A stretch of 35,906 bases of DNA. Source: a virus. This document shows positions 1 to 7,948 of the stretch, piece by piece (position 1 is the first letter of the stretch; every line of letters begins with the position of its first letter). The notes beneath the pieces are model-generated. The model ran no database searches, had not been told where the DNA came from, and worked only from the letters and a program-made list of their open reading frames with translations. The position numbers and the translations under genes are program-made. The stretch spans positions 1 through 35,906 of the IMG/VR virus record IMGVR_UViG_3300035670_000714. One strand, given 5' to 3'.

Positions 1-881
1 CACATTTCACGGAAATGCCCCTTGTAAATGTAAGTGTTGTTTCTCTGGTACTTGTAATCAACTATATCTGTAATTAATGGGATTCTTACCCATCTTCTAG
101 CTGAATGATTGTTACCAAGCAAAAACCAGGCTGTATCGCTTCCGCCTGCGGCCGCTCCCAGTCTGTTAGAGGTTACAACCTTAATTCCGTATTTGGCTGA
201 TATCCAGTTGATATTGTTATCTGTGGTATTAGCCAATAATTGAGACTCTGTGATTTCGGTTGCTTCCTTAAACTTAGCTGGTGGAACCAATAATGTGGAA
301 GGCATGTTTCCCATAATTACGCCTGCCTGGTCTTTTTGTTCGACTAAAGCGATAATGGCGCTCTCTAATGTGCTGGTTGACAAGTCTCCTGACACTAGGT
401 TGTCAATGGTGTCTCCATTGATATTAACGTGAGAATCTGAAAACCAAGCTACGCCATCAGCTGTCAAAGTGGTTGTAAAAGCGTTTCTGTATAGCTCGAT
501 TGCGTTGTCGTCTCTAGTTGCTCTGGCTTTCCTGCCGAAGTCCTTGGCCATTTTTTCGTAGGAACCATGCATGTTATCATCCCAAAATCTTTTTGGAATT
601 TCGATTGATTTAGCGAATTCCAGAGTTGCGAAGGTCTGCTTGTTGGTGATTAAAGGATTTTCCATTCCTACGTTTTCTTCCTCATCCCTTTCATCCCACA
701 AACCAACACCTTTGAAGACTTCTTCTTGAACTGCCGCCATGTCGGTTGTTTCCTGATTGAATATAATCGGGCTTGTGGCATCGACATAACCGGGATGCAA
801 TTCGGCGTTCCATTCTTGCATGAACACGTCATCAAGTTCGGTCTTCACTACATCTGGATTCAGATTGCTTGAATAAGACAT
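1..881 (-). CDS. Major capsid protein (C-terminus cut by window edge)
   Basis: This open frame starts at ATG 879-881 and is still open at base 1, giving about 293 residues. The N-terminus reads MSYSSNLNPDVVKTELDDVF and is followed by a mixed alpha/beta sequence without signal peptide or membrane segment. It follows portal, scaffold and decoration genes, which is where a major capsid gene sits in tailed phages, so it should form the capsid shell. The N-terminal pattern recalls the Mu gpT-like group of HK97-fold capsid proteins, but I cannot align it. There is no Shine-Dalgarno sequence, only an A-rich leader ending AAAAATATG. The role rests mainly on gene order. Confidence 0.78.
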   Translation of the reverse strand, partial: MSYSSNLNPDVVKTELDDVFMQEWNAELHPGYVDATSPIIFNQETTDMAAVQEEVFKGVGLWDERDEEENVGMENPLITNKQTFATLEFAKSIEIPKRFWDDNMHGSYEKMAKDFGRKARATRDDNAIELYRNAFTTTLTADGVAWFSDSHVNINGDTIDNLVSGDLSTSTLESAIIALVEQKDQAGVIMGNMPSTLLVPPAKFKEATEITESQLLANTTDNNINWISAKYGIKVVTSNRLGAAAGGSDTAWFLLGNNHSARRWVRIPLITDIVDYKYQRNNTYIYKGHFREM

Positions 882-911
882 ATTTTTAAATTATTAAAAT
901 TATTAAAATAA

Positions 912-1409
912 CTAGATAGCGTCTCCGTATCTGGTCACGTTTGTTTTGATTTCAAAATCTACGGTTCCATTGGTTGTATCGTAGCCTACGATTCTAAGGC
1001 CATGGACATCTTCGTCTGTGCCTTCGTCCTCATCGACTGTGTAATTGGTTCCGTCATAATCAAAGCAAACGGTATCATACAAGATTCCGGCTGCTAAATT
1101 GGCTGGAGTTGTCGCGCTTGCCCTGTATGTAACACCAGGCAAAGGCAAATAAACTTCCACTTCGCCATCAGCTGAGCTGGTGGCTGTATCGTTGGAGGCT
1201 GCAATTCCAAACACCACATCTGTTCCAATTTCCGGATCTCCGGTAGCAAGCTTAACAACATAATTTCCGCCTGCTGCCGATAATTTTACCGGCTCGCCTG
1301 CCAAAATTTGTGTGCTGCTAGATGTTGTGTAATCATCAACTTTGAACTTTTTGGTTGGAACTGTGTTGTATCCTCCATTATCGACTATAAATACATCATT
1401 CTTAGCCAT
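912..1409 (-). CDS. Capsid decoration / head-stabilising protein
   Basis: This 165-residue protein begins MAKNDVFIVDNGG and is rich in Thr, Ser, Gly, Val and Asp with almost no predicted helix. That is the beta-rich composition of small capsid decoration proteins of the lambda gpD or DUF2190 kind. It lies between the scaffold and the major capsid genes, 12 bases after the scaffold stop, and its leader is AAAAATATGG with no Shine-Dalgarno match. Composition and position fit a protein that trimerises on the expanded capsid, but no diagnostic motif is visible. Confidence 0.6.
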   Translation of the reverse strand: MAKNDVFIVDNGGYNTVPTKKFKVDDYTTSSSTQILAGEPVKLSAAGGNYVVKLATGDPEIGTDVVFGIAASNDTATSSADGEVEVYLPLPGVTYRASATTPANLAAGILYDTVCFDYDGTNYTVDEDEGTDEDVHGLRIVGYDTTNGTVDFEIKTNVTRYGDAI

Positions 1410-1421
1410 ATTTTTCTTAAT

Positions 1422-2147
1422 TTACTTTTTAATAATTTCTTCAGGAGTTAAGGGTTTTAATCCTCTCTTAACTCTTGAAGCGTTAACTCTTTGTATTGCT
1501 TGTATATCGTCACTACTAAAGCCATAATCAGAAAAAGACTTTTTAGATTCCTGCCTTTTTTCACTGCTGAAATGCGGCGCGGTCGTTATTAAGCTTTTTC
1601 TCGCCAAAGATTCGGATAATTCAGCATTGTCTCTTAGGATTCTTTTTTCGTTTGCTAATAATTTAGCCCTTTTAATGTCTTCCAAGATCAATGATTGAGT
1701 GTATCCGCTCTTGTTTATCGTTTTGTCATAATGATGCTTGATTAATTCAGCTTCATCACTGTTGCTCGATATGGCGTTAATGGCTTCATTAATGAAATCT
1801 CTGCGGAACTCTATTTCTCTTTGCTCTTCTCGCTGCCTCATTCTCTCATCAAGTTTATCTAAAAGCTCCTCCTCTTCGTTTTCTTCTTCCTCCTCGTTAT
1901 TCTCGCCTTTAAACTCTTTGATTTTTTGTTTGGCTTTGATTAAGCCTTTTTTGTAATTTTCGTTGTCTCTGGCAAGCTTTTCGTTTTGAGCTTTAAGAGC
2001 TTCCAATTCCGCTTTATAATCATTATCTTCGGCTTGCGTTTCAAAGGTGTCTCCCTCGGTGCCTGGATTTTGATTATCGCTTTTTAAGTCTGTGCTGACC
2101 GCTTCGCCTGTTTTTAATTCCTGGCTAGGAACTGCATTGTTATTCAT
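1422..2147 (-). CDS. Capsid scaffolding protein
   Basis: The 241-residue product is highly charged. A Glu/Lys-rich coiled coil occupies about residues 40-110, including an acidic run near residue 90, followed by further helices and a basic C-terminus ending LTPEEIIKK. Long helical, charged proteins directly before the decoration and capsid genes are scaffolding (GP20-like) proteins that direct prohead assembly and are then released. The basic tail could bind the capsid protein. No protease gene is seen nearby, so release without cleavage is likely. The assignment comes from composition and position. Confidence 0.7.
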   Translation of the reverse strand: MNNNAVPSQELKTGEAVSTDLKSDNQNPGTEGDTFETQAEDNDYKAELEALKAQNEKLARDNENYKKGLIKAKQKIKEFKGENNEEEEENEEEELLDKLDERMRQREEQREIEFRRDFINEAINAISSNSDEAELIKHHYDKTINKSGYTQSLILEDIKRAKLLANEKRILRDNAELSESLARKSLITTAPHFSSEKRQESKKSFSDYGFSSDDIQAIQRVNASRVKRGLKPLTPEEIIKK

Positions 2148-2180
2148 ATAGTTAAAACAGTTAAGGCCGTTCTCGCCTGA

Positions 2181-2492
2181 TTAATTTTGTATTTTTTTGA
2201 ATGCATTCAATGTTTGGTCTATTAGGTCTAAGTTGTACAACATAGCCTTGCCAAACATCATGTCGTCAAAATTATTTGATTTAATGAACATTTTTTCATG
2301 TGCTCTTTGCTTTATGTCGGATGATATTGCGTGATATAGCTTGGTGTTGGTTATCAGCCTTGCCTCTTCGGCATAAAAGCGTTTTTCTTCGCTACTCAGC
2401 TTGTCAAAGCGCAATGCCTCATTAAGCGTTATCGCCTTTAACAGATTTTTTAGTAGCAGGTTCGCTATCCTTGTTTTTATTGCTTTTAGCAT
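2181..2492 (-). CDS. Small helical protein of the head cluster, unknown function
   Basis: This 103-residue, mostly helical protein begins MLKAIKTRIANLLLKN with an amphipathic helix and contains a middle segment around DKLSSEEKRFYAEEA. It lies between portal and scaffold and overlaps the preceding gene (2422-2763) by 71 bases in another frame, so the two are probably translationally coupled. I do not recognise the family. A minor head or connector-assembly role is suggested only by location. Confidence 0.6.
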   Translation of the reverse strand: MLKAIKTRIANLLLKNLLKAITLNEALRFDKLSSEEKRFYAEEARLITNTKLYHAISSDIKQRAHEKMFIKSNNFDDMMFGKAMLYNLDLIDQTLNAFKKIQN

Positions 2493-2763
2493 TTTTTTTG
2501 CCTTTTAATTCCGCTTCTTTTTTAGCGGTTTTAATCTCTTTGATGTCGTAAGCGGCCTTTTTTTCGTTCAGGCCTAATTCCGCTTTCAACTGCTCCGTTG
2601 TGATTCGGCCTTGCAAATCTCCTTCTCTCACTCCGTCTCTGACTACGGTGTTGTTTTCAACTTCCACCGTGCCGGAACGCTTTATTCCGTATTGCTTCTT
2701 TAATTCCTCTCTTCGCTGCCAAGGAATTAAAGACCATAATTGTTCTAGATTTAGTGTCATCAT
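2422..2763 (-). CDS. Small basic protein after portal, unknown function
   Basis: The 113-residue product begins MMTLNLEQLWSLIPWQRREE; either of two adjacent ATGs could be used. It has a helical middle and a Lys-rich low-complexity C-terminus from about residue 75 that looks disordered and could bind nucleic acid or the capsid. Its start is 8 bases after the portal stop and its 3' end overlaps the next gene. The family is not recognised. Confidence 0.6.
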   Translation of the reverse strand: MMTLNLEQLWSLIPWQRREELKKQYGIKRSGTVEVENNTVVRDGVREGDLQGRITTEQLKAELGLNEKKAAYDIKEIKTAKKEAELKGKKNAKSNKNKDSEPATKKSVKGDNA

Positions 2764-2771
2764 AGTTTTGG

Positions 2772-4727
2772 TTATATGGCTGCCTTTGTTAGAGGCTGCT
2801 GTCCCTTATTTAATATTTGGCTTATTACCTCATTTCCGGGCTTTTCCGGCTCTTCGTTCTGTTGCGGTATTGGCTGATCTACATCTATGTATTTGTCTTC
2901 TTCACCCGGCTTATAATTTGCCAGCAAGAAATCTCTTGTTATCATCGCCATCTTTTGCGGGTCTTGGCTGATTAATGGATTTTGAATCAGTCTGTCATAG
3001 GCCTCTAAGTTCAAAGCTTTCTTTACCGCCTCTGAAGATGAAGATATAAAATCAGGATTGATTTTGACTTTGTATTTTAGTTTTCTAAACAATATCGGAT
3101 TAACCTTGGCTATCCTCATATTTTTCTTTTCTTCTTCTTCCATAATCTTAAAGCTTTCCTTAAGCTTATCCTCTTCTTTCTCGGGTATATCCATGTCAAA
3201 GTCTATCCTGCGCGACATCTTCTTACCGTCTACGTCTCTATCGCTTACTAATACGCTGTTAAACTTAACTGTCGTAATATCTCCAAGAGTTTCAACCGCT
3301 TCTCCGATTGTCATATTTTGAAGTATTGTGTTAAGCCTTAATCTGCCGAAATCTTCTATTAGATTAACAAGCATTTTTCCGAATAATCCCAAGACAGTCT
3401 TGGCGTTAGCTTCAAGTCTTCCAATCTCAAAAGCGGTGCTGCTTCCCTTTGATTGTTGGCCTGACTGCAAAGGGTCTTGAGAGCTTTCGTTGATACTATT
3501 CTCAACCAATTGCAAGGTGTTCATGCCAGCGTTGAAATCTCCGGTTATCTGTAAAGGCTCTACTTTCTGGGTAGGGTCTTCAAAAGATGTTGATGAACCT
3601 GGTATCATCACGTTAGATGTTATGATCTGCGGGCCGGTGTTGATTATCGGGGGAAAAGCCTTCATGAAAGAGCCGTCAATTATAATGTCGTAGAGCTTAT
3701 TGACTATCTTCTCATCAGGAAGCATTTTGTCGGCGGCCGGTTTCATATAGAAGAATCTGCCCTCATCAAACGGTTCATATCCTGATTTAGCGAATGGGTA
3801 CATCTTATCCATTCGGCGCATTGGCTTGTCGGGATCATCTAGTAATACGCCGTTGACTACGGCAAGCTCCAAGTCTGCAAAACGGTTATAATATATTATT
3901 TCTTCGACCAGCCTGTCTTCCAATTCATCATCATATTGCTCGTAAAAATTATCACCTTTCTCGTCGTAATATATCCTTAAGCCTGGCCTTACATATTTTT
4001 TAAAATTCTCATTGTTTCCGTATTTAATTTTAGCGTTGCTGTAATCAATTATCCTGCGCCAGATAAGAAATGGTTGCTCTTGTATGTTATAAGTATAAGC
4101 GTTGCCGATATAAAGCTCGTCTACCGGAATCAAAATGTTTTTAAATCCGCTGAATACTTCGTCTATCGCTTCTTTTTCTTTCCAACTTCCGTCTTTCTTA
4201 ATCTCTTTTATCTTTCTCTTTATCTCGGCGTAATCTTCATGAATTATAATGGCGGGATTAACCAATCCGGCTATTACAGACAAAACAAAATGTCTGGCAT
4301 AATCTGATTTCTCCCAACTGTACTCCATTAAATCACGCATGACTTGAGCCGCGTCCGCGTCCTCACTGTCATTATCATTCTGCGCTATTACATCAGGGTA
4401 AAGGATTGTACTTGTTACATGGGCGGCTATGCTGATTATCTTGTTTCTAATTATCGGTTTCCTGGTCTGCGCTTTCCATTTTTCATCCGGATTTTCCGAT
4501 CTGGGAGGGATATATGTGTTAAAAGCCTGCTGACATTCATTTTGGAATTGAATTAATGTCCTGTCTCCGAATTCCTTATAGGTGTTATTGCGGACTATAT
4601 CGGCTGTTTCATAATCACGCCTAATATCTGCTAATCTGGCCTTTTCTTTTTCGCTTGGCTTGTAGATTGAAACATTATCTAATATTTCGTTTTTTTTGCC
4701 TATTCTCGGCTCTACTATTAATGACAT
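2772..4727 (-). CDS. Portal protein
   Basis: At 651 residues this has the size of a podoviral portal (typically 530-730). It directly follows the large terminase with only two bases between them. The sequence is alpha/beta with long helical stretches towards the C-terminus, including a Glu/Lys-rich helix near residue 525 (KEEEDKLKESFKIMEEEEKK), consistent with the clip, stem and crown arrangement of portals. It would form the dodecameric vertex channel that docks the terminase and the tail. The C-terminal 30 residues are Gln/Pro-rich and probably disordered. No other gene here can be the portal. Confidence 0.85.
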   Translation of the reverse strand: MSLIVEPRIGKKNEILDNVSIYKPSEKEKARLADIRRDYETADIVRNNTYKEFGDRTLIQFQNECQQAFNTYIPPRSENPDEKWKAQTRKPIIRNKIISIAAHVTSTILYPDVIAQNDNDSEDADAAQVMRDLMEYSWEKSDYARHFVLSVIAGLVNPAIIIHEDYAEIKRKIKEIKKDGSWKEKEAIDEVFSGFKNILIPVDELYIGNAYTYNIQEQPFLIWRRIIDYSNAKIKYGNNENFKKYVRPGLRIYYDEKGDNFYEQYDDELEDRLVEEIIYYNRFADLELAVVNGVLLDDPDKPMRRMDKMYPFAKSGYEPFDEGRFFYMKPAADKMLPDEKIVNKLYDIIIDGSFMKAFPPIINTGPQIITSNVMIPGSSTSFEDPTQKVEPLQITGDFNAGMNTLQLVENSINESSQDPLQSGQQSKGSSTAFEIGRLEANAKTVLGLFGKMLVNLIEDFGRLRLNTILQNMTIGEAVETLGDITTVKFNSVLVSDRDVDGKKMSRRIDFDMDIPEKEEDKLKESFKIMEEEEKKNMRIAKVNPILFRKLKYKVKINPDFISSSSEAVKKALNLEAYDRLIQNPLISQDPQKMAMITRDFLLANYKPGEEDKYIDVDQPIPQQNEEPEKPGNEVISQILNKGQQPLTKAAI

Positions 4728-4729
4728 AT

Positions 4730-6076
4730 TTAGGGTATATGAGTATAAGCGGTTCTCCTTTTTACCGGCTTCTTAAGGTCAAAATACATTCTCATCATTA
4801 AGGCATCGGCAAAGTCCGGGCTTCTTCCAAGTTTCTCCTTGATTTCTTCTTTGGGAATAATTTGCAGTTTTTGAACCTTTTCCCAATCCTTGCCTTTTAC
4901 GTGCTCTAACTCATCTATAATTATATCTTTATAAGCTTCTTTTGGGCTTTCTATTCTTATCTGCCTGTTATTAACCTTATCAGCCAGCATGTAATAGCAT
5001 TGGCTTCTTAGGTTCTTGTAATTTTCCATTTCATGCTTTGTCGGATGCTCTATCGGAGCGGAGTTATTGATAAACCCGTTCACTCCTCTCAAATTGTCTA
5101 CCACTCCGCCGCCTACTCCATCATCGTCAATAACTACGTTAGCCCTTGGTATGTTGTTCTCCGCCATAATGGCGCTTATCTTTTGCTGAATGATATCAAG
5201 ACCCGTCTTTTCATAAACTTGGATATCTGATACTTTCCAGTCTTCCCATAGCATTATTACTGTTTTGTCGTGTCCATATCTGGCTATGTCTGCGGTGATA
5301 TATTTCTTAAGATAATGCGTATCTAAGTTGTTGGTGAACAAATCCAACAAAGCGTCATAAGAAAAAAGGGTATGCGGATCATCGTCATACTCCCAATTGC
5401 CATGCATTAATCTTTCTTTCGTTGCCTTATCGGTAATACCTGCCAAGTTAATGCCGTATTCCTTGGCTGTATGCGGATTATCCTTATACAATGATTGAAT
5501 AAATACCGTATCTTCCGGCAATGTTTTCTCTTTACATCTCTTGTATGCCGTTCGGTATATCCATCCCTTGCTCGGATTGCATGTTAAGAGCATTTTTGAC
5601 ATTACTACATCGTTCATGTGGCGGCCGATTCTGGATTTAAGAACATCAAAGGCCAAATATTCAATTTCTGCCGCTTCTTCTATCCAACCGCTTGTATATT
5701 CAAGGCTTCCTAGTCTTTCAAACAAAGGGTCTGACGGTATGTATTTCAAGTCTAACAAGTCTATCCTGCTTCCATTCTTAAATTCTATGTAATTATATTG
5801 GCCGTTTAGCTTCCAATCTGACAATGGAATACGGTGATGCTTGCATACCTTGGTCCAAGTTATAAAGCTTGAACTCATTAATCTTTTTAATTCTTCTCTT
5901 CCGATAAACCATTTGCTTCCTGGATATACATAACAGTTGTATAATAACCATTCGCAACCTAACCAGCTCTTGCCTCCTCCTGCGCCCCCTCCGAAGTATA
6001 TGAATTTAGTCTTATTATCGAGCAAATACTGCCAAGCGATATGTTGTTTAATTGTCGGCTTTATCGTCGGCGTCAT
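4730..6076 (-). CDS. Terminase large subunit (ATPase-nuclease)
   Basis: This 448-residue protein drives ATP-dependent DNA packaging. The N-terminal ATPase shows a Walker A motif GGGAGGGKS at residues 29-37, a Walker B IEEAAE at 132-137 and a coupling motif TCNPS at 165-169. The C-terminal RNase H-like nuclease keeps acidic residues at D263 (ITADIARYG), D317-319 (VVIDDDGVGGG) and D421/D424 (SPDFADA). Motor and nuclease both look intact. It overlaps the small-subunit gene by 29 bases and is followed at once by the portal, the classical packaging order. Confidence 0.96.
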   Translation of the reverse strand: MTPTIKPTIKQHIAWQYLLDNKTKFIYFGGGAGGGKSWLGCEWLLYNCYVYPGSKWFIGREELKRLMSSSFITWTKVCKHHRIPLSDWKLNGQYNYIEFKNGSRIDLLDLKYIPSDPLFERLGSLEYTSGWIEEAAEIEYLAFDVLKSRIGRHMNDVVMSKMLLTCNPSKGWIYRTAYKRCKEKTLPEDTVFIQSLYKDNPHTAKEYGINLAGITDKATKERLMHGNWEYDDDPHTLFSYDALLDLFTNNLDTHYLKKYITADIARYGHDKTVIMLWEDWKVSDIQVYEKTGLDIIQQKISAIMAENNIPRANVVIDDDGVGGGVVDNLRGVNGFINNSAPIEHPTKHEMENYKNLRSQCYYMLADKVNNRQIRIESPKEAYKDIIIDELEHVKGKDWEKVQKLQIIPKEEIKEKLGRSPDFADALMMRMYFDLKKPVKRRTAYTHIP

Positions 6077-6443
6077 TTGGGACTATATAATTAAAACCTT
6101 TTATTGCTTCGCCCTTTGTTGTGTGGTCATGTTGTTTCGCGTCTTTCCATCCATAATTATTCTTAAGATTAAATATAACCATTGTTGGATTTAGCCTGCC
6201 TTGCATACCCTCGGATACCGTTCTTGATTCCAATATTTCCTTAATCTTTTTTATTGTTTGCGGAATCTTTGAATCTTTTTGAAATTTCTTGCGCCATTCG
6301 CTAAACCTTTCTCTCGTGTAAGGCTTGTCCTCAAATACTTGTCCGATGAATATTATATTCTTATTTTCTTTAACCTTAGCCAACATCTCTTCAAGCTCTT
6401 TGGCAACAAACTTTTTTGTATATATTTCGGGTTTTGTTATCAT
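6048..6443 (-). CDS. Terminase small subunit (probable)
   Basis: I choose the ATG at 6441-6443, giving MITKPEIYTKKFVAKELEEM, 131 residues. The frame extends to 6479, but that would overlap the upstream gene by 32 bases, while the chosen ATG lies five bases after its stop. The protein has an N-terminal helical region, a central helix around YTRERFSEWRKKFQ and a C-terminal segment with NNYGWKDAKQHDHTTKG, a pattern I associate with phage DNA-packaging small subunits. It would recognise the packaging start site and regulate the large subunit. Its position immediately before the large subunit supports this. Confidence 0.72.
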   Translation of the reverse strand: MITKPEIYTKKFVAKELEEMLAKVKENKNIIFIGQVFEDKPYTRERFSEWRKKFQKDSKIPQTIKKIKEILESRTVSEGMQGRLNPTMVIFNLKNNYGWKDAKQHDHTTKGEAIKGFNYIVPNDADDKADN

Positions 6444-6447
6444 GTTA

Positions 6448-6642
6448 TTATTTTTTCCTGAAAACCTCATCATAATCAAAATAAGGCGTGTCGGTTATCA
6501 TAACGTTATACTTTCTTTTAACTTTATCATTATATTGATGTTCGTTGTTCCAATATTCCTTAGCTGATATTCCCAGTATGTTCTCTTTTTTCCCGTCTAT
6601 TTTTCTGTTAAATTCTTTCATCTGTTTTGTCTGATTCGGCAT
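6448..6642 (-). CDS. Small protein before terminase, unknown function
   Basis: This 64-residue, Lys- and Asn-rich protein begins MPNQTKQMKEFNRKI and contains aromatic patches (AKEYWNNEHQYND, TPYFDYDEVF). It starts inside the preceding zinc-ribbon gene (35-base overlap) and ends just before the small terminase, so it is part of a tightly packed chain. The family is not recognised. The true start could be a later Met. Confidence 0.5.
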   Translation of the reverse strand: MPNQTKQMKEFNRKIDGKKENILGISAKEYWNNEHQYNDKVKRKYNVMITDTPYFDYDEVFRKK

Positions 6643-6724
6643 ACAAGCAGTTGTCGCAAATAAAATAACCTTTTGTTGTTGAAGTGCTTGGTTTATTTTG
6701 CTTTTTGCATTTCGGGCAAATCAT
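6608..6724 (-). CDS. Mini zinc-ribbon protein, 38 residues
   Basis: The reading frame from ATG 6722-6724 encodes MICPKCKKQNKPSTSTTKGY followed by a second CDNC knuckle and a short acidic tail. Two CxxC knuckles about 16 residues apart form a single treble-clef or rubredoxin-like zinc ribbon. The start codon lies only two bases from the U-tract of an intrinsic terminator (6727-6756), so expression needs read-through of that terminator. It could be a small nucleic-acid-binding or transcription-modifying factor, but the partner is unknown. Confidence 0.65.
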   Translation of the reverse strand: MICPKCKKQNKPSTSTTKGYFICDNCLYAESDKTDERI

Positions 6725-6726
6725 AT

Positions 6727-6756
6727 AAAAAAAGACGATGGACAATGCCACCGTCT
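6727..6756 (-). terminator. Intrinsic terminator 2 of the late leader
   Basis: On the minus strand AGACGGTGG pairs with CCATCGTCT (nine pairs, one G-U) around a six-base loop and is followed by a run of Ts. It sits between the two mini zinc-ribbon genes, with its U-tract almost touching the next start codon. Confidence 0.8.
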
Positions 6757-6773
6757 GAAATAGTGAAAGTAAA

Positions 6774-6825
6774 CACCTCTGCAAACTTTCAATATCTCGC
6801 GCGAAACGACATTGAACTTGAGGTG
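6774..6825. repeat. Imperfect 52-bp palindrome upstream of terminator 2
   Basis: Nested inverted repeats CACCTC/GAGGTG (6774-6779 and 6820-6825) and TTCAAT/ATTGAA (6788-6793 and 6811-6816) surround a CG-rich centre. The element lies in the untranslated gap between the first zinc-ribbon gene and terminator 2. It could be an RNA hairpin or a protein-binding dyad. Confidence 0.55.
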
Positions 6826-6841
6826 CTTTCTCTATTTATAA

Positions 6842-6988
6842 TTACTTGCTATACAATTTATCTTCAAACTCTTGCTCTATCTTCTTGTTCTGAACAGGCT
6901 CTATGTATTCAAAACAATCACCGCATTTCCATTCTTTGTTTTTTGTTTCTTGGTATATTTTTTGACTTCCGCAAATTGGGCAATACAT
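6842..6988 (-). CDS. Mini zinc-ribbon protein, 48 residues
   Basis: ATG 6986-6988 opens a frame encoding MYCPICGSQKIYQETKNKEW then KCGDCFEYIEP and a charged helical tail. The CxxC pair plus CxxC pair makes one zinc ribbon, with the C-terminal helix free for contacts. It starts five bases after the U-tract of terminator 1 (6994-7026) and is followed by the palindrome and terminator 2. The combination of promoter, leader ORF, terminator and zinc ribbon suggests a role in control of late transcription, but this is inference from position. Confidence 0.68.
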   Translation of the reverse strand: MYCPICGSQKIYQETKNKEWKCGDCFEYIEPVQNKKIEQEFEDKLYSK

Positions 6989-6993
6989 ATTTT

Positions 6994-7026
6994 AAAAAAA
7001 AGCAGCCACGTCTAAGACTGGCTGCT
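6994..7026 (-). terminator. Intrinsic terminator 1 (attenuator)
   Basis: On the minus strand AGCAGCCA pairs perfectly with TGGCTGCT around a ten-base loop and is followed by a T-run. The stop codon of the upstream 16-codon leader ORF lies in the loop, so a translating ribosome would cover the 5' arm. Confidence 0.85.
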
Positions 7027-7062
7027 TGTATGAGAATAGCTGTTGTTAGCTTGATATGTCAT
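7012..7062 (-). CDS. Putative 16-residue leader peptide of an attenuator
   Basis: ATG 7060-7062 follows AAGGAG by two bases and opens MTYQANNSYSHTSSQS, ending in TAG in the loop of terminator 1. The start is about 15 bases after the predicted transcription start of the 7084-7112 promoter. The peptide is rich in Ser, with Asn, Gln, Tyr and Thr, and has no run of one amino acid. A short ORF ending inside a terminator is the layout of a ribosome-dependent attenuator. It may never be a stable protein. Confidence 0.5.
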   Translation of the reverse strand: MTYQANNSYSHTSSQS

Positions 7063-7083
7063 AACTCCTTGTTATTTAATACT

Positions 7084-7112
7084 ATTATAACAAATCGTTA
7101 ATTCGCCGTCAA
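7084..7112 (-). promoter_or_regulatory. Strong sigma70-type promoter for the late operon
   Basis: On the minus strand TTGACG (7107-7112) and TATAAT (7084-7089) are separated by exactly 17 bases, with a TGT just before the -10 that makes it an extended -10. Transcription would start near 7077 and enter the leader ORF and terminator 1. The -35 lies just before the stop codon of the primase-like gene. Confidence 0.85.
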
Positions 7113-7115
7113 GCT

Positions 7116-7919
7116 TTAGAACAGATTCTTGATAGTTTCCTTATCCATATCAGCGATTGCCTTGTCAAGCTTCGGGGCTTTGACAAATACCTTGCCAAAA
7201 AGCCTGTGGACAATGTTCTGCGGATCCTTGTGAAGAATTAGCAGTCGCTTGAATCGAGCGCTAATAAGCTCTATCTGGTGGTCTGTGGCGGCTTCGGCTC
7301 CCAATGCCACTGTGTAGGGATAACCGATGTTGATTAAGCGCAGGCAATCAAGAGGGCAGGCAGTCAATATGGCGTATTGTTTGTCTTGCCGGTGCAGATT
7401 ATAAAGCCAATTGCGCTTGCTTCCCTTTGGAAAAAACCATTTGTCTTCTTTGGCGTCATATCCGATATATCCCTCTTTGTCGCCGTTCTCATGGCGGATC
7501 ATTAAGGCTATCTTTTTGGCCATTATGCTTTTCTGCTTAACCAATCCTATTTCATAGTTTTTGCAAAATTCTTCAGTAAATCCGAACTTCTTAAGCGTAT
7601 CGCAATAATGAAGTTCAAGATCAGGAGTTGGCCTTTTTTGCTCGGCCGGCTTATCGAGAAACATCTTCTTAAGCTCTTCAGCGGCTTCTCTTAAGCCTAT
7701 GCCCTTAAGAATCGAATAGAAGTTAATCACTCCGCCTTTGGCCTCCTTGTCATGAGGGGAGAGAAAAAGGTTTTTTTGCGTGTTGACGACAAAGTGAAAC
7801 TTACCGGCACTGCCCTTAAGTCCTTCGTTGGTATCGGAATAGGGGATGTTTAATGAATTTAAAAGTGCGGGGAAGGGGATTTTAGCCGATATATCGGCAA
7901 AATCATAATAAGCTCCCAT
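7116..7919 (-). CDS. Primase-like protein with degenerate TOPRIM domain
   Basis: The 267-residue protein begins MGAYYDFADISAKIPFPALL. Residues about 10-90 resemble the fold around CHC2 primase zinc fingers (a KGSAGKFHF strand, later GGVINFYSIL), but the zinc-binding Cys/His are missing. Residues about 180-240 look like TOPRIM (a strand, then CPLDCLRLINIGYPYTVALG, then LLIL), but the usual Glu and DxD residues are replaced (ILTACP, HKDPQN). It may bind DNA without catalysing primer synthesis, or act as a replication accessory. The start has a strong GGAGG site (AAAGGAGGCC) and its own promoter upstream at 7949. Confidence 0.62.
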   Translation of the reverse strand: MGAYYDFADISAKIPFPALLNSLNIPYSDTNEGLKGSAGKFHFVVNTQKNLFLSPHDKEAKGGVINFYSILKGIGLREAAEELKKMFLDKPAEQKRPTPDLELHYCDTLKKFGFTEEFCKNYEIGLVKQKSIMAKKIALMIRHENGDKEGYIGYDAKEDKWFFPKGSKRNWLYNLHRQDKQYAILTACPLDCLRLINIGYPYTVALGAEAATDHQIELISARFKRLLILHKDPQNIVHRLFGKVFVKAPKLDKAIADMDKETIKNLF

Positions 7920-7948
7920 GTTTGGCCTCCTTTGTTTGTGTTTACTTA

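Noticed and set aside
6444-6479. Longer start for the small terminase
   Set aside because: It would overlap the preceding gene by 32 bases; the ATG at 6443 lies just after that gene's stop.
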